This document shows, in pieces, positions 1-8,444 of a stretch of DNA of 64,000 nt (positions are counted from its first letter, which is position 1; every line of letters starts with the position of its first letter). Both the position numbers and the translations under genes were made by a program. The DNA lies in the NCBI RefSeq assembly GCF_021216675.1, contig NZ_CP086120.1:1364001-1428000 (forward strand). The letters run 5' to 3'. Origin of the DNA: Streptomyces gobiensis. GTDB taxonomy: Bacteria; Actinomycetota; Actinomycetes; Streptomycetales; Streptomycetaceae. The notes beneath the pieces were generated by a model. That model made no database searches and had not been told where the DNA came from. It saw only the letters and a list, made by a program, of their open reading frames with translations.

Positions 1-1170
1 GAAAGCCGCACCGAACGGCGCGAAGAAGCCAAGCGGCGCGGCCGGAACCGGATCATCGCCCTCATCGTGGCTCTGACCCTCGCGCTGGTGGGCGGTGTCG
101 GCTACCTCTGGTACGCGGGCAAGCTCCCCGGAATGCCGAGTGACGACGGTCCGGCGGTGGCCGCTGACAGCGCCGAGAAGCGCGATGTGATCGTCGTCCA
201 TCTGCGCCAGCTCGGCAGTGGCGACACCTCCACCGCGCTGCTCGTCAACAACGAAACCGCAGGACGCGCCACCACCGTCCTGCTGCCGAACTCACTGGCC
301 CTCTCCAGCGATGAGGGCACCACCACGCTGGGCAAGTCCTTCAAGTCCCAGGGCGCGGGCGCCACCCGGGACGCCCTGGACACCCTGCTCGGTTCCGACA
401 TCAAGGGCACCTGGCGGCTGGACACCCCTTATCTGGAGAATCTGGTCCAGCTGGTCAGCGGCATCACGGTCGACGCGGACACCACCGTGCCGGGCGCCAA
501 GGAGGGCGACAAGCCGCTGGTGCACAAGGGCTCCGCCCGCGAAATGAACGGCCAGACCGCCGTCGCCTACGCCACCTACCGGGCTGCCGGTGAGCCGCAG
601 ACCAAGCAGCTCGCCCGCTTCGGGCAGGTCCTGCAGGCCACCTTGAAGAAACTGCCCAAGGACGCGGAAGCGGCGACCAGCACGGTGCAGAATCTCGGTC
701 AGATCCCCGATCCCTCCCTCTCCGACTCACAGCTGGGCTCGGCTCTCGCGCTGCTCGCGGAGTACGCCGGAAAGGGCGCCTACGAGACCGAGCTGCTGCC
801 CGTCGAGGCGAACGGCACGCTGAGCGACAAGACCGCCGAGGGCCTGGTCAAGAAGGTGCTGGGCGGCACCGTCAAGAACTCCGACCCGGACGCGGCCCTG
901 CGGGTCCGTGTGAAGAACGCCACTGGCACCCGGAGCGCCGCCGACACGGCCCGCGCGGCGCTGGCCAACGGCGGCTACACCGTGGTCTCCACCGGCGCGG
1001 CCGATGCCGCGGTAGCCACCAGCACCGTGACATATAAGGATGAGGCGGACGCGAAGAAGGCGCAGGAGGTCGCCAAGACCCTGGGCCTGTCCCCACGGGC
1101 GGCCAGGAAGGGCGAAGGCGCGGCCAACGCCGATGTGACGGTGGTGCTGGGCAAGGACTACAAGGGTTGA
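1..1170 (+). CDS. LCP/LytR_C family membrane protein, 5' end missing
   Basis: The reading frame is open from base 1, so the start lies outside the window. A basic cytoplasmic stretch is followed by one membrane helix (about residues 18-40 of the visible part), then a degenerate LytR-CpsA-Psr domain and, over the last ~100 residues, a LytR_C domain (starts near VRVKNATGTRSA). LCP proteins normally transfer glycopolymers to peptidoglycan outside the membrane. Here LLPNSLAL stands where canonical members carry an Arg/Asp-containing I-P-R-D motif, so catalysis is doubtful. It is 65 bp upstream of rsfS, a neighbourhood usual for the nadD-LCP-rsfS cluster of actinomycetes. Family is fairly sure; activity is not. 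Confidence 0.8.
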   Translation, partial: ESRTERREEAKRRGRNRIIALIVALTLALVGGVGYLWYAGKLPGMPSDDGPAVAADSAEKRDVIVVHLRQLGSGDTSTALLVNNETAGRATTVLLPNSLALSSDEGTTTLGKSFKSQGAGATRDALDTLLGSDIKGTWRLDTPYLENLVQLVSGITVDADTTVPGAKEGDKPLVHKGSAREMNGQTAVAYATYRAAGEPQTKQLARFGQVLQATLKKLPKDAEAATSTVQNLGQIPDPSLSDSQLGSALALLAEYAGKGAYETELLPVEANGTLSDKTAEGLVKKVLGGTVKNSDPDAALRVRVKNATGTRSAADTARAALANGGYTVVSTGAADAAVATSTVTYKDEADAKKAQEVAKTLGLSPRAARKGEGAANADVTVVLGKDYKG

Positions 1171-1234
1171 CCGGGCCGTCGGCCGGTCGTGAGACCCTGG
1201 GTGCGTATTCGACCGCTAACCGAAAGCTCTGCCT

Positions 1235-1699
1235 GTGACCGCCACGGACCGCTCCACTGAGCTGATCAACGCCGCCGCCCAGGCGGCTGCCGACAAGCTC
1301 GCGCACGACATCGTCGCGTATGACGTAAGCGATGTGCTCGCCATCACCGACGCCTTTTTGCTGGCCTCCGCACCCAATGACCGTCAGGTCAAGTCGATCG
1401 TCGACGGGATCGAGGAGCGGCTGCTGAAGGAGCTGGGCGCCAAGCCGGTCCGCCGCGAAGGCGAGCGCGACGGCCGCTGGGTCCTGCTGGACTACGTCGA
1501 TATCGTCGTGCACGTCCAGCACAGCGAGGAGCGGGTCTTCTACGCGCTGGAGCGGCTGTGGAAGGACTGCCCGCAGTTCGAGCTGCCGGCGGACGCGAAG
1601 GCGACCCAGGGCAAGGCCGCCGGGGCTGGGGCGGGGACTGCTGAGGCCGCTGAGTCCGCTGAGACCACCGAGACCACGCAGGACGGTGAGCCCCGGTGA
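1235..1699 (+). CDS. rsfS: ribosomal silencing factor RsfS (Iojap/DUF143)
   Basis: RsfS binds L14 on the free 50S subunit and blocks subunit joining when nutrients run low. The 154-aa protein has the whole Iojap domain in residues ~5-115, with the typical DVSDVLAITDAFLLASAPND and GRWVLLDYVDIVVHV stretches. An Ala/Glu/Thr-rich tail of about 35 residues follows, which is common in actinomycetes. The GTG start fits the domain boundary. The stop overlaps the start of the next gene (GTGA), so the two are probably translationally coupled. Confidence 0.93.
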   Translation: MTATDRSTELINAAAQAAADKLAHDIVAYDVSDVLAITDAFLLASAPNDRQVKSIVDGIEERLLKELGAKPVRREGERDGRWVLLDYVDIVVHVQHSEERVFYALERLWKDCPQFELPADAKATQGKAAGAGAGTAEAAESAETTETTQDGEPR

Positions 1700-2337
1700 A
1701 GATCCGTGGGCGCAAGATCGTCCTATGGCGCCACGGCCAGACCTCCTGGAACCTTGAGCGCCGTTTTCAGGGCTCCACGGATATTGCGCTGACCCCGGAA
1801 GGTCTCAATCAGGCACGCCGGTCGGCCCGGCTGCTGGCCGGGCTCAAGCCGCACGTGATCATCTCCTCCGACCTGGCCCGGGCCCGGGCCACTGCCGCCG
1901 AGCTCTCGGCCATCACCGGTCTGACCGTCACCCACGATGAGGCGCTGCGTGAGACGTACGCGGGCAAGTGGCAGGGCCTGACGCATGACGAGATCATCGA
2001 GCGCTTCGGGGAGCAGTACGCCGCATGGAAGCGCGGTGAGCCCGTACGCCGGGGTGGGGGTGAGCTGGAGACGGAGGTCGCCGACCGCGCGGCCCCGGTC
2101 GTGGAGGGCACCCTGGAGAAGCTGCCCGACGGCGGCACCCTCGTCGTCGTGAGCCACGGCGGCACCATCCGCACCACCATTGGCCGCCTTCTGGGCCTGC
2201 ACCCAGGCACCTGGGAGGCGCTGGGCGGCCTCTCCAACTGCTGCTGGTCCGTGCTGGGCGAGAGCGTCCGTGGCTGGCGGTTGCTGGAGCACAACGCGGG
2301 CACCCTGCCCGAGCCCGTCCTCGGCGACGACGACTGA
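1696..2337 (+). CDS. histidine phosphatase (phosphoglycerate mutase-like)
   Basis: 213 aa of the branch-1 histidine phosphatase superfamily. The catalytic RHG motif sits in LWRHGQTSWN (residues ~11-20) and the second histidine in VVVSHGGTIRTT (~152-163). The family makes a phospho-histidine intermediate and removes or moves phosphate on small molecules. Relatives beside rsfS in actinomycetes include phosphoglycerate mutase-like and glucosyl-3-phosphoglycerate phosphatase-like enzymes, and sequence alone does not decide the substrate. It starts with GTG overlapping the rsfS stop, so it is the last gene of an rsfS operon. Confidence 0.85.
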   Translation: MKIRGRKIVLWRHGQTSWNLERRFQGSTDIALTPEGLNQARRSARLLAGLKPHVIISSDLARARATAAELSAITGLTVTHDEALRETYAGKWQGLTHDEIIERFGEQYAAWKRGEPVRRGGGELETEVADRAAPVVEGTLEKLPDGGTLVVVSHGGTIRTTIGRLLGLHPGTWEALGGLSNCCWSVLGESVRGWRLLEHNAGTLPEPVLGDDD

Positions 2338-2367
2338 GCGGATTTCTCATCCGGGCAGGTCACCGGG

Positions 2368-2373
2368 TAGAGT
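2368..2373 (+). promoter_or_regulatory. putative -10 box of the first tRNA-Ala
   Basis: TAGAGT matches the streptomycete TANNNT -10 box and lies about 50 bp before the tRNA, in the gap after the phosphatase gene. No convincing -35 element is visible. Confidence 0.45.
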
Positions 2374-2423
2374 TCTCATCGTTCGCGGCACGGCGGAGGA
2401 GATCTCGGCAGGGCTGAGAACGC

Positions 2424-2496
<73 letters not shown>

Positions 2497-2649
2497 CACC
2501 GCTCCGCACTCTGATCCCGTCCCTCTCGTGGGGGCGGGATTTTTGTATGGCACCTGAGCACCGGCGCTCCGGCCTCCCGGTCTCTGGGGGGAACATGGCA
2601 GAATCGGACCACCGGAGAGGGGGTCGGGGCGAACGGGAGGAACGCTGCG

Positions 2650-2820
2650 GTGCGGACGCGCATCCACGGGCAGATCGAGAACCGGCTCGGTACCGAGCGG
2701 CACCCCCTCCCAACCGGCCTGCGGTGTCCCGCCTGTGGATCGGCGCATGTCGCTCAGGTGCTGGGGGACAACGGAGGGGTTTCCTACGTGTGCACGGCCT
2801 GTGGCCATAGCTGGAGCTGA
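2650..2820 (+). CDS. 56-aa zinc-ribbon protein
   Basis: A short frame of 56 aa with GTG start and a good ribosome site (GGGAGGA, 8 nt before the start). It carries two CxxC knuckles, LRCPACGSAH and YVCTACGHSW, spaced as in a zinc ribbon, with a short basic/hydrophilic N-terminus. No catalytic domain is visible. It sits between the two tRNA-Ala genes and 9 bp before another small Cys-containing protein in the same direction. Function unknown; a nucleic-acid- or ribosome-binding role is only a guess from the fold. Confidence 0.72.
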   Translation: MRTRIHGQIENRLGTERHPLPTGLRCPACGSAHVAQVLGDNGGVSYVCTACGHSWS

Positions 2821-2829
2821 TACGGACTG

Positions 2830-3063
2830 ATGGGTGCACACAGCAGGAAGTGCGACTGGTGCGGCAGCGGCACCCCGATCGTCCGCGATATGGAGCCGGT
2901 CAACGCCAGCTATCAGTACTGGTGCGTGGAGTGCGCACGGGCGCTGATCATAAAAGGCGACCCCATCGAGACGTACCGCGAGCTGGAGGGTGAGCCGATC
3001 TACGGCCGGCTGCTCGATGAGCACTGCACCCTCAAGCGGTTCTACTCTTTCGTCACCGCCTGA
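2830..3063 (+). CDS. 77-aa Cys-rich conserved hypothetical protein
   Basis: A small soluble protein with a CDWCGSG knuckle near the N-terminus and a CVECAR knuckle about 22 residues later, enough for one zinc site. A charged, tyrosine-rich remainder follows, ending KRFYSFVTA. No signal peptide or membrane segment. It starts 9 bp after the 56-aa zinc-ribbon gene, so the two are very likely cotranscribed. I recognise no function. Codon use is typical of the chromosome. Confidence 0.75.
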   Translation: MGAHSRKCDWCGSGTPIVRDMEPVNASYQYWCVECARALIIKGDPIETYRELEGEPIYGRLLDEHCTLKRFYSFVTA

Positions 3064-3071
3064 GCAGCCGT

Positions 3072-3102
3072 TTGGCAAAGCCGGGTGGGGTCCGTGTACA
3101 GT
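3072..3102 (+). promoter_or_regulatory. putative promoter of the second tRNA-Ala
   Basis: TTGGCA (3072-3077) and TACAGT (3097-3102) resemble -35 and -10 boxes of the main vegetative sigma factor, though the 19-nt spacer is slightly long. The mature tRNA begins 42 bp downstream. Confidence 0.5.
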
Positions 3103-3144
3103 AGGCGACGCCGCCGCAGGGACGCCCTGCGGAGGACCAGACCC

Positions 3145-3217
<73 letters not shown>

Positions 3218-3277
3218 CAAAGGCCAGAGGCGATGTGTGTCCGCGCAGAGCGCGGAGCATGTCGCCTTCGCTGTTTC

Positions 3278-3296
3278 CGCGAGGCTTCGCCTCGCG
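3278..3296 (+). terminator. hairpin downstream of tRNA-Ala
   Basis: CGCGAGGC-TTC-GCCTCGCG forms a perfect 8-bp stem with a 3-nt loop about 60 bp after the tRNA and before the leuS leader promoter. There is no T run, so termination is probable but not certain. Confidence 0.45.
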
Positions 3297-3334
3297 CCCT
3301 CCCGGCTCCGTGCGGGTGCCACGGGCCCTTGCGG

Positions 3335-3340
3335 TACTCT
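3335..3340 (+). promoter_or_regulatory. -10 box of the leuS leader transcript
   Basis: TACTCT fits TANNNT and lies exactly 6 nt before the ATG of the leader peptide. The transcript would therefore start at or next to that ATG and be leaderless. No good -35 hexamer is seen. Confidence 0.6.
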
Positions 3341-3346
3341 GACCGC

Positions 3347-3385
3347 ATGCGTGCTGTACGCCTTCTGCTTAGCGAGCCGCGCTGA
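3347..3385 (+). CDS. leucine-rich leader peptide of leuS
   Basis: A 12-codon frame, [12 protein letters not shown] then TGA, with three consecutive leucine codons (CTT CTG CTT at 3362-3370). It begins 6 nt after a TANNNT box, and its last codons form the 5' arm of a long hairpin ahead of leuS. This is the arrangement of amino-acid attenuators: a ribosome short of charged tRNA-Leu would stall on the Leu run and cover the hairpin base. The peptide itself needs no function. Inferred from arrangement only. Confidence 0.65.
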   Translation: MRAVRLLLSEPR

Positions 3386-3460
3386 TCGACCCCGGCCCCG
3401 GCCCGCCGGGGCCGGAATCGGCGCGGCGTCCCCTCCTGTGTGAGGGGCCCTTTTGTTTTA
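3376..3460 (+). promoter_or_regulatory. putative leucine attenuator of leuS
   Basis: Two hairpins follow the leader peptide. The first joins 3376-3386 to 3417-3427 (11 pairs, one G.U) and continues in a perfect 10-bp stem, 3392-3401 with 3406-3415, loop CCCG. Its 5' arm overlaps the last three sense codons and the stop of the leader. The second is CCCCTC (3430-3435) with GAGGGG (3442-3447), followed by the T-rich run TTTTGTTTT, so it can serve as a terminator. GGGGCC near 3444 could alternatively pair with GGCCCC at 3394, giving a possible antiterminator. The folding is by eye. Confidence 0.6.
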
Positions 3461-3507
3461 CAGGGCTTGTTGCCGCAGGCAGAGACGACCGATGGAGCTT
3501 TGAGGAC

Positions 3508-6375
3508 ATGAGCGAGACCATGACCGCCGTGGAGAACGCGGCCCCGCATCGCTATACGGCGGCCCTGGCCGCCGACATCGAGGCACGCTGGCAGGACTTC
3601 TGGGACAAGCACGGCACCTACGAGGCGCCCAATCCCAGCGGTGAGCTGAGCGGCGACGCGGAGCTGGCCGCCAAGCCCAAGCAGTTCATCATGGACATGT
3701 TCCCCTACCCCTCGGGTGCGGGGCTGCATGTGGGCCACCCACTGGGCTATATCGCCACCGATGTCTTCGCCCGCTTCCAGCGGATGACCGGCCACAACGT
3801 GCTGCACGCCCTGGGTTTCGACGCCTTCGGGCTGCCCGCCGAGCAGTACGCGGTACAGACCGGCACCCATCCGCGGGTCTCCACCGAGGCCAACATCGTC
3901 AATATGAAGGTCCAGCTGCGGCGGCTGGGCCTGGGCCACGACAAGCGCCGGTCGTTCGCGACGATCGACCCGGACTACTACAAGTGGACCCAGTGGATCT
4001 TCCTGCAGATCTTCAACTCCTGGTACGACGAGGAGGCGAAGAAGGCCCGGCCGATCGACGAGCTGGTCAAGCAGTTCGAGTCAGGCGAGCGGGACACCCC
4101 GGACGGCCACGCGGCGTGGAGCGAGCTGAACGCCGCCGAGCGCGCGGATCTGCTGGGCGACTACCGGCTGGCGTACGCCTCCGACGCCCCGGTCAACTGG
4201 TGCCCGGGGCTGGGTACCGTGCTGGCCAATGAGGAGGTCACCGCCGAGGGCCGTTCCGAGCGCGGCAACTTCCCGGTCTTCAAGGCCAAGCTGCGCCAGT
4301 GGAACATGCGCATCACCGCTTACGCCGAGCGGCTGCTGAAGGACCTGGACGAGCTGGACTGGCCCGAGGCGATCAAGCTGCAACAGCGCAACTGGATCGG
4401 TCGCTCCGAGGGCGCCCGGGTGGACTTCCCCGTCGACGGGGACAGCGGCGAGAAGATCACCGTCTTCACCACCCGCCCGGACACCCTGTTCGGCGCGACC
4501 TATATGGTGCTGGCCCCCGAGCATCCGCTGGTGGACGCCATCGTTCCGGAGGCCTGGCCCGCCGACACCCGTGAGGTGTGGACCGGTGGCCACCGTGGCC
4601 CGGCCAAGGCGGTCGAGGAGTACCGCGCACAGGCGGCGGCCAAGTCGGATGTCGAGCGGCAGGCCGAGGCCAAGGACAAGACCGGTGTCTTCACCGGCGC
4701 GTATGCCACCAACCCGGTCAGCGGCGAGCAGATTCCGGTCTTTATCGCCGACTATGTGCTGATGGGCTACGGCACCGGCGCGATCATGGCCGTACCCGGC
4801 CAGGACGAGCGCGACTGGGAGTTCGCTACGGTCTTCGAGCTGCCCATCATCCGTACGGTCCAGCCGCCCGAAGGCTGGCAGGGCGAGGCGTACACCGGCG
4901 AGGGACCGGCGATCAACTCCGCCAACGACGAGGTCGACCTGAATGGGCTGGACGTCCCGGAGGCCAAGCGGCGCATCATCGCCTATCTGGAAGAGCGCGG
5001 CATCGGCGAGGGCACCGTCAACTACCGGCTGCGCGACTGGCTGTTCAGCCGCCAGCGCTACTGGGGCGAGCCCTTCCCGATCGTCTACGACGAGGACGGC
5101 ATCGCCCACCCACTGCCCGAGTCCATGCTGCCGCTGGAGCTGCCCGAGGTCGAGGACTACTCGCCGCGCACCTTCGACCCGGACGACGCCGACACCGAGC
5201 CGGAGACCCCGCTGTCCCGGAACGAGGACTGGGTCAACGTCACCCTGGACCTGGGCGACGGCGCCGGCCCGCGACCGTACCGCCGCGAGACCAACACCAT
5301 GCCCAACTGGGCCGGTTCCTGCTGGTACGAGCTGCGCTATCTGGACCCGCACAACAGCGAGCGGCTGGTCGACCCGGACATCGAGCGGTACTGGATGGGC
5401 CCGCGCGAGGGCATGCCGCACGGCGGCGTCGATCTGTACGTCGGCGGCGCCGAGCACGCGGTGCTGCATCTGCTGTACGCCCGCTTCTGGTCCAAGGTGC
5501 TGTACGACCTGGGCCATGTCTCCTCGGCCGAGCCGTTCCACAAGCTGTTCAACCAGGGCATGATCCAGGCCTATGTCTACCGGGACAGCCGTGGGTTCCC
5601 GGTCCCCGCCGCCGAGGTCGAGGAGCGGGACGGCGCGTACTTCTACGCGGGCGAGAAGGTCAAGCGCGAGCTGGGCAAGATGGGCAAGTCCCTGAAGAAC
5701 GCCGTCACACCCGATGAGATCTGCGTGGACTACGGCGCGGACACCCTGCGGCTGTACGAGATGGCGATGGGCCCGCTGGACGTATCGCGCCCCTGGGACA
5801 CCCGGGCGGTCGTCGGCCAGTACCGGCTGCTGCAGCGGCTGTGGCGCAATGTCGTCGACGAGGCGACCGGCGAGGTCACCGCCGTGGACACCGAGCCGGA
5901 CGAGGCTTCCCTGCGGGCGCTGCACAAGGCGATCGACGGGGTCCGCCAGGACATGGCCGGGCTGCGCTTCAACACCGCCATCGCCAAGATCACTGAGCTG
6001 AACAACCACGCCACGAAGCTGTCCGTGGTGCCGCGTACGGTCGCCGAAGGCCTCGTCCTGCTGATCGCGCCGCTGGCCCCGCATATCGCCGAGGAGCTGT
6101 GGCGCAGGCTGGGCCACCAGGACTCCGTGGTGCACCGGGACTTCCCGGCGGCCGACCCGGCGTATCTGGTCGATGAGACGGTGACCTGTGTCGTCCAGAT
6201 CAAGGGCAAGGTCAGGGCCCGGCTGGAGGTGCCCCCGTCGATCTCGGAGGCCGATCTGGAGGCCCAGGCGCTGGCCGACCCCGCGATCGTGGCCGCGCTG
6301 GACGGCGCGGGCATCCGTAAGGTGATCGTCCGGGCGCCGAAGCTGGTGAACGTCGTCCCGGCAGCACCGGCGTGA
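3508..6375 (+). CDS. leuS: leucyl-tRNA synthetase
   Basis: 955 aa, slightly longer than the usual ~870. It charges tRNA-Leu in the cytoplasm. Class I signatures are present: HVGH in [15 protein letters not shown] (residues ~71-85) and KMGKS in [16 protein letters not shown] (~725). The CP1 editing domain is intact, with [19 protein letters not shown] (~320) and [19 protein letters not shown] (~420). The ATG is preceded by GAGG and fits the family's N-terminus. The likely leader peptide and attenuator upstream suggest control by charged tRNA-Leu. Confidence 0.98.
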   Translation: MSETMTAVENAAPHRYTAALAADIEARWQDFWDKHGTYEAPNPSGELSGDAELAAKPKQFIMDMFPYPSGAGLHVGHPLGYIATDVFARFQRMTGHNVLHALGFDAFGLPAEQYAVQTGTHPRVSTEANIVNMKVQLRRLGLGHDKRRSFATIDPDYYKWTQWIFLQIFNSWYDEEAKKARPIDELVKQFESGERDTPDGHAAWSELNAAERADLLGDYRLAYASDAPVNWCPGLGTVLANEEVTAEGRSERGNFPVFKAKLRQWNMRITAYAERLLKDLDELDWPEAIKLQQRNWIGRSEGARVDFPVDGDSGEKITVFTTRPDTLFGATYMVLAPEHPLVDAIVPEAWPADTREVWTGGHRGPAKAVEEYRAQAAAKSDVERQAEAKDKTGVFTGAYATNPVSGEQIPVFIADYVLMGYGTGAIMAVPGQDERDWEFATVFELPIIRTVQPPEGWQGEAYTGEGPAINSANDEVDLNGLDVPEAKRRIIAYLEERGIGEGTVNYRLRDWLFSRQRYWGEPFPIVYDEDGIAHPLPESMLPLELPEVEDYSPRTFDPDDADTEPETPLSRNEDWVNVTLDLGDGAGPRPYRRETNTMPNWAGSCWYELRYLDPHNSERLVDPDIERYWMGPREGMPHGGVDLYVGGAEHAVLHLLYARFWSKVLYDLGHVSSAEPFHKLFNQGMIQAYVYRDSRGFPVPAAEVEERDGAYFYAGEKVKRELGKMGKSLKNAVTPDEICVDYGADTLRLYEMAMGPLDVSRPWDTRAVVGQYRLLQRLWRNVVDEATGEVTAVDTEPDEASLRALHKAIDGVRQDMAGLRFNTAIAKITELNNHATKLSVVPRTVAEGLVLLIAPLAPHIAEELWRRLGHQDSVVHRDFPAADPAYLVDETVTCVVQIKGKVRARLEVPPSISEADLEAQALADPAIVAALDGAGIRKVIVRAPKLVNVVPAAPA

Positions 6376-6399
6376 GGCGACCCCTACGGGATCGCTGAG

Positions 6400-6436
6400 G
6401 GGGTGGTCCGGGTCCCGTCAGGGCCCGGACCGCCCC
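6400..6436 (+). terminator. leuS terminator hairpin
   Basis: GGTCCGGG (6405-6412) pairs with CCCGGACC (6424-6431), extended by outer GGGGT/GCCCC pairs to about 13 bp, then TTTCC. It lies 25 bp after the leuS stop. Confidence 0.7.
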
Positions 6437-6486
6437 TTTCCGACTAGGCTGAGAGAGTCGGTTCCGGACGGACGGAGGCGCTCGGA

Positions 6487-7083
6487 ATGGAGATCGCTGC
6501 GGTGCTGGTGGGCCTGCTCTTCCTGCTCTTCGTCACCTTGGGCGTGGTCGCCGCGGTGAAGGCCGTACGGGCCGTGGGGCGCGGTGTGGAGCGGGCGGGC
6601 CTGGAGGTGCGCCGGAGCATCGACGGGACCGCGCTCAAGGCGAAGTCCGCCCAGCCGGGGCCGGTCGGCCAGGTGGCCCGTGCCCGGCTGGAGCTGCGGT
6701 CGTCCATCGACAGCACCCGGCGCGAGCTGGCGGCCGCCGCCGTCCACGATCCCTCGCTGAGCGAGGCCATGGGGCTGCTTGACCGGCTGCACGACCACGC
6801 CCGGGTGGTCGACCGTGAGCTGGGCGCGCTGATGGACCGGGAGCCCGACAAGGCCCGGATCGCCGCCCGGCTGCCCGAGGTTCAGGAGCGCGTCGCGGGC
6901 ATCAAGCAGTCCGCGGACTCCCTGCGGCACGCCGCGCAGGACCGCGCCCAGCGGTATGACGCGGAGGAGCTGGCCGCGCTGCGTGAGCAGATCGAGATCG
7001 AGTCCGGTGCGCTACGGCACTGGACACCGCCCCAGCCCGAGCTCCCCGACTCCCCCAAGAACCACCCCCGCAAGGCGCCCTGA
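6487..7083 (+). CDS. small membrane-anchored coiled-coil protein
   Basis: 198 aa. One N-terminal membrane helix (residues ~4-26, AAVLVGLLFLLFVTLGVVAA) is followed by a long charged, mostly helical region with heptad-like Leu/Ala spacing (~65-165) and a proline-rich tail. GGAGG precedes the ATG at a good distance, and TAGGCT upstream could be a -10 box. I recognise no named domain. The layout suggests a membrane-tethered helical protein facing the cytoplasm. It stands alone between leuS and a repeat-filled gap. Confidence 0.75.
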   Translation: MEIAAVLVGLLFLLFVTLGVVAAVKAVRAVGRGVERAGLEVRRSIDGTALKAKSAQPGPVGQVARARLELRSSIDSTRRELAAAAVHDPSLSEAMGLLDRLHDHARVVDRELGALMDREPDKARIAARLPEVQERVAGIKQSADSLRHAAQDRAQRYDAEELAALREQIEIESGALRHWTPPQPELPDSPKNHPRKAP

Positions 7084-7545
7084 CCCCCCGGCTGTACCGA
7101 TACGCGGCTCCGGGGCGCGGCGGGGCCTTGCCACCGGCTGCGGGGGTGCCGTGGGTGGGTGTCCCGTGTCCCGCCCCTTCCCGGCTGTACCGATACGCGG
7201 CTCCGCCGCACGGCGGGCTCCACCCCCGGCTGCGGGGATGCCGAGGTGGCTTCCCCATATCCCGCCCCTTCCCGTAACCGGGGCTCCGCCCCGGGGCCCC
7301 GGGGGTGGCCGGGTGCGGGCCAGTGGCCGGTGTTGTGGCCCACCAAGCGTCGCGAGCTCCGCCCCGGGGTTAGCCGGAGCGTTGTGGCTGGTGTGCGTGG
7401 GCGGTTGCGTAGCAGGGTGGACCCACGCCCCTCGCGGGCTGCGCGTGCCCACAACACGCGGCGGGGGTCTGGGGGCGGCAGCCCCCGGTTTCGGGAAGGG
7501 GTGGGTCAGGGGAGGACAACCCACCCGCAGGCGATCGCCCCGCCC
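7084..7545. repeat. dispersed GC-rich intergenic repeat, copy 1
   Basis: About 460 bp without a credible gene. It is built of recurring modules: the CCCGCCCCTTCCCG block and the TGTACCGATACGCGGCTCCG block (each twice), a ~120-bp module beginning CCACCAAGCGTCGCGAGCTC and containing TGCGTAGCAGGG, GTGTTGTGG/CCCACAACAC inverted ends, and a closing TTTCGGGAAGGG. The same modules recur at 56340-57045 (same order), 34838-35165 (reverse strand) and in part at 12170 and 57893. Confidence 0.8.
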
Positions 7546-7555
7546 CGTAATCCAG

Positions 7556-7561
7556 TAACCT
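7556..7561 (+). promoter_or_regulatory. -10 box for a leaderless degV transcript
   Basis: TAACCT fits TANNNT and ends 7 nt before the ATG. No ribosome-binding site is present between it and the start, so the mRNA probably begins at the start codon. Confidence 0.5.
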
Positions 7562-7568
7562 CCGCTGC

Positions 7569-8414
7569 ATGCACCGTCACGTCGCGATCGTCACCGACTC
7601 CACGGCCTACCTGCCACCGACGGCGCTGCGTGAGCACCGCATCACCTCCGTGCCGCTGACCGTGGTGCTCGGCAACGAGGCCCTGGAGGAGGGCACCGAG
7701 ATCTCCGCCCGCTCACTGGCCGAGGCGCTGCGGAAACACCGCGCGGTCACCACCTCCCGGCCCAGCCCGGAAACCTTCGCGGCGGCGTATCGCGAGGTCG
7801 CCGCGGCGGGCGCGGACGGAATCGTCTCACTGCACCTCTCCGCGGAGTTCTCCGGCACCTATGACGCGGCGGTGCTCGCCGCCCAGGACGCCCCCGTGCC
7901 GGTACGCGTCGTGGACACCGGCATGGTCGCCATGGCGCTCGGCTTCTGCGCCCTGGCCGCGGCGCAGACGGCCGCGGCGGGCGGCTCGCTGGACGAAGCG
8001 GTGGCGGCGGCGGAGAAGCGAGCCGAGGGCACCTCGGCCTTCTTCTACGTCGACACCCTCGACTACCTCCGCCGGGGCGGCCGGATCGGCGCGGCCCAGG
8101 CGCTGCTCGGCTCGGCACTGGCCGTAAAGCCCCTGCTGGAACTGGCCGACGGCCGCATCGGCATGCTGGAGAAGGTCCGCACCGCCACCAAGGCCATCGC
8201 CCGGCTCGAAGAGCTCGCGGTCGCCCGCGCGGGTGAGTCCGCGGTCGATATCGCCGTCCACCACCTCGCCGCCCCCGACCGCGCGGACCACCTCGCGGAC
8301 CGTCTCCGCGAGCGCGTTCCCGGCCTGGCCGACCTCCATGTCAGCGAGGTCGGTGCGGTCATCGGTGCCCATACGGGCCCAGGGCTGCTGGGCGCGGTGG
8401 TATCACCGCGCTGA
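7569..8414 (+). CDS. DegV family fatty-acid-binding protein
   Basis: 281 aa covering the full two-lobed DegV fold. The N-terminal VTDSTAYLPP motif (residues ~7-16) and the mid-domain SLHLSAEFSGTYDAA are typical, as is YLRRGGRIGAAQALLGSALAVKPLL (~158-182). Members bind a long-chain fatty acid and in Firmicutes act as FakB with the fatty-acid kinase FakA; no fakA homologue is adjacent here. The role in this organism is therefore uncertain. The start is supported by the family N-terminus and the promoter 7 nt upstream. Confidence 0.92.
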   Translation: MHRHVAIVTDSTAYLPPTALREHRITSVPLTVVLGNEALEEGTEISARSLAEALRKHRAVTTSRPSPETFAAAYREVAAAGADGIVSLHLSAEFSGTYDAAVLAAQDAPVPVRVVDTGMVAMALGFCALAAAQTAAAGGSLDEAVAAAEKRAEGTSAFFYVDTLDYLRRGGRIGAAQALLGSALAVKPLLELADGRIGMLEKVRTATKAIARLEELAVARAGESAVDIAVHHLAAPDRADHLADRLRERVPGLADLHVSEVGAVIGAHTGPGLLGAVVSPR

Positions 8415-8435
8415 GGCCCCGTACGGCTTCCCGAG

Positions 8436-8444
8436 TTGTCCACA
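8436..8444 (+). promoter_or_regulatory. consensus DnaA box in the degV-comEA gap
   Basis: TTGTCCACA is the preferred streptomycete DnaA box. It sits inside GAGTTGTCCACAACTC, a 6-bp inverted repeat, so the lower strand reads TTGTGGACA. It is a single site, not an origin cluster; it may affect transcription or DnaA titration, or be chance. Confidence 0.5.

Noticed and set aside
3218..3507. T-box riboswitch before leuS
   Set aside because: No T-box core sequence is visible; the leader peptide and overlapping hairpins fit attenuation by ribosome stalling better.
4081..6135. 684-codon open frame antisense to leuS
   Set aside because: Long antisense frames are expected in genes with strong third-position GC. 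It lacks domain features and leuS is unambiguous.
7084..7545. Genes in the repeat-filled gap
   Set aside because: Frames on both strands are Pro/Arg/Gly-rich by-products of the repeats, and the same blocks recur in unrelated gaps.
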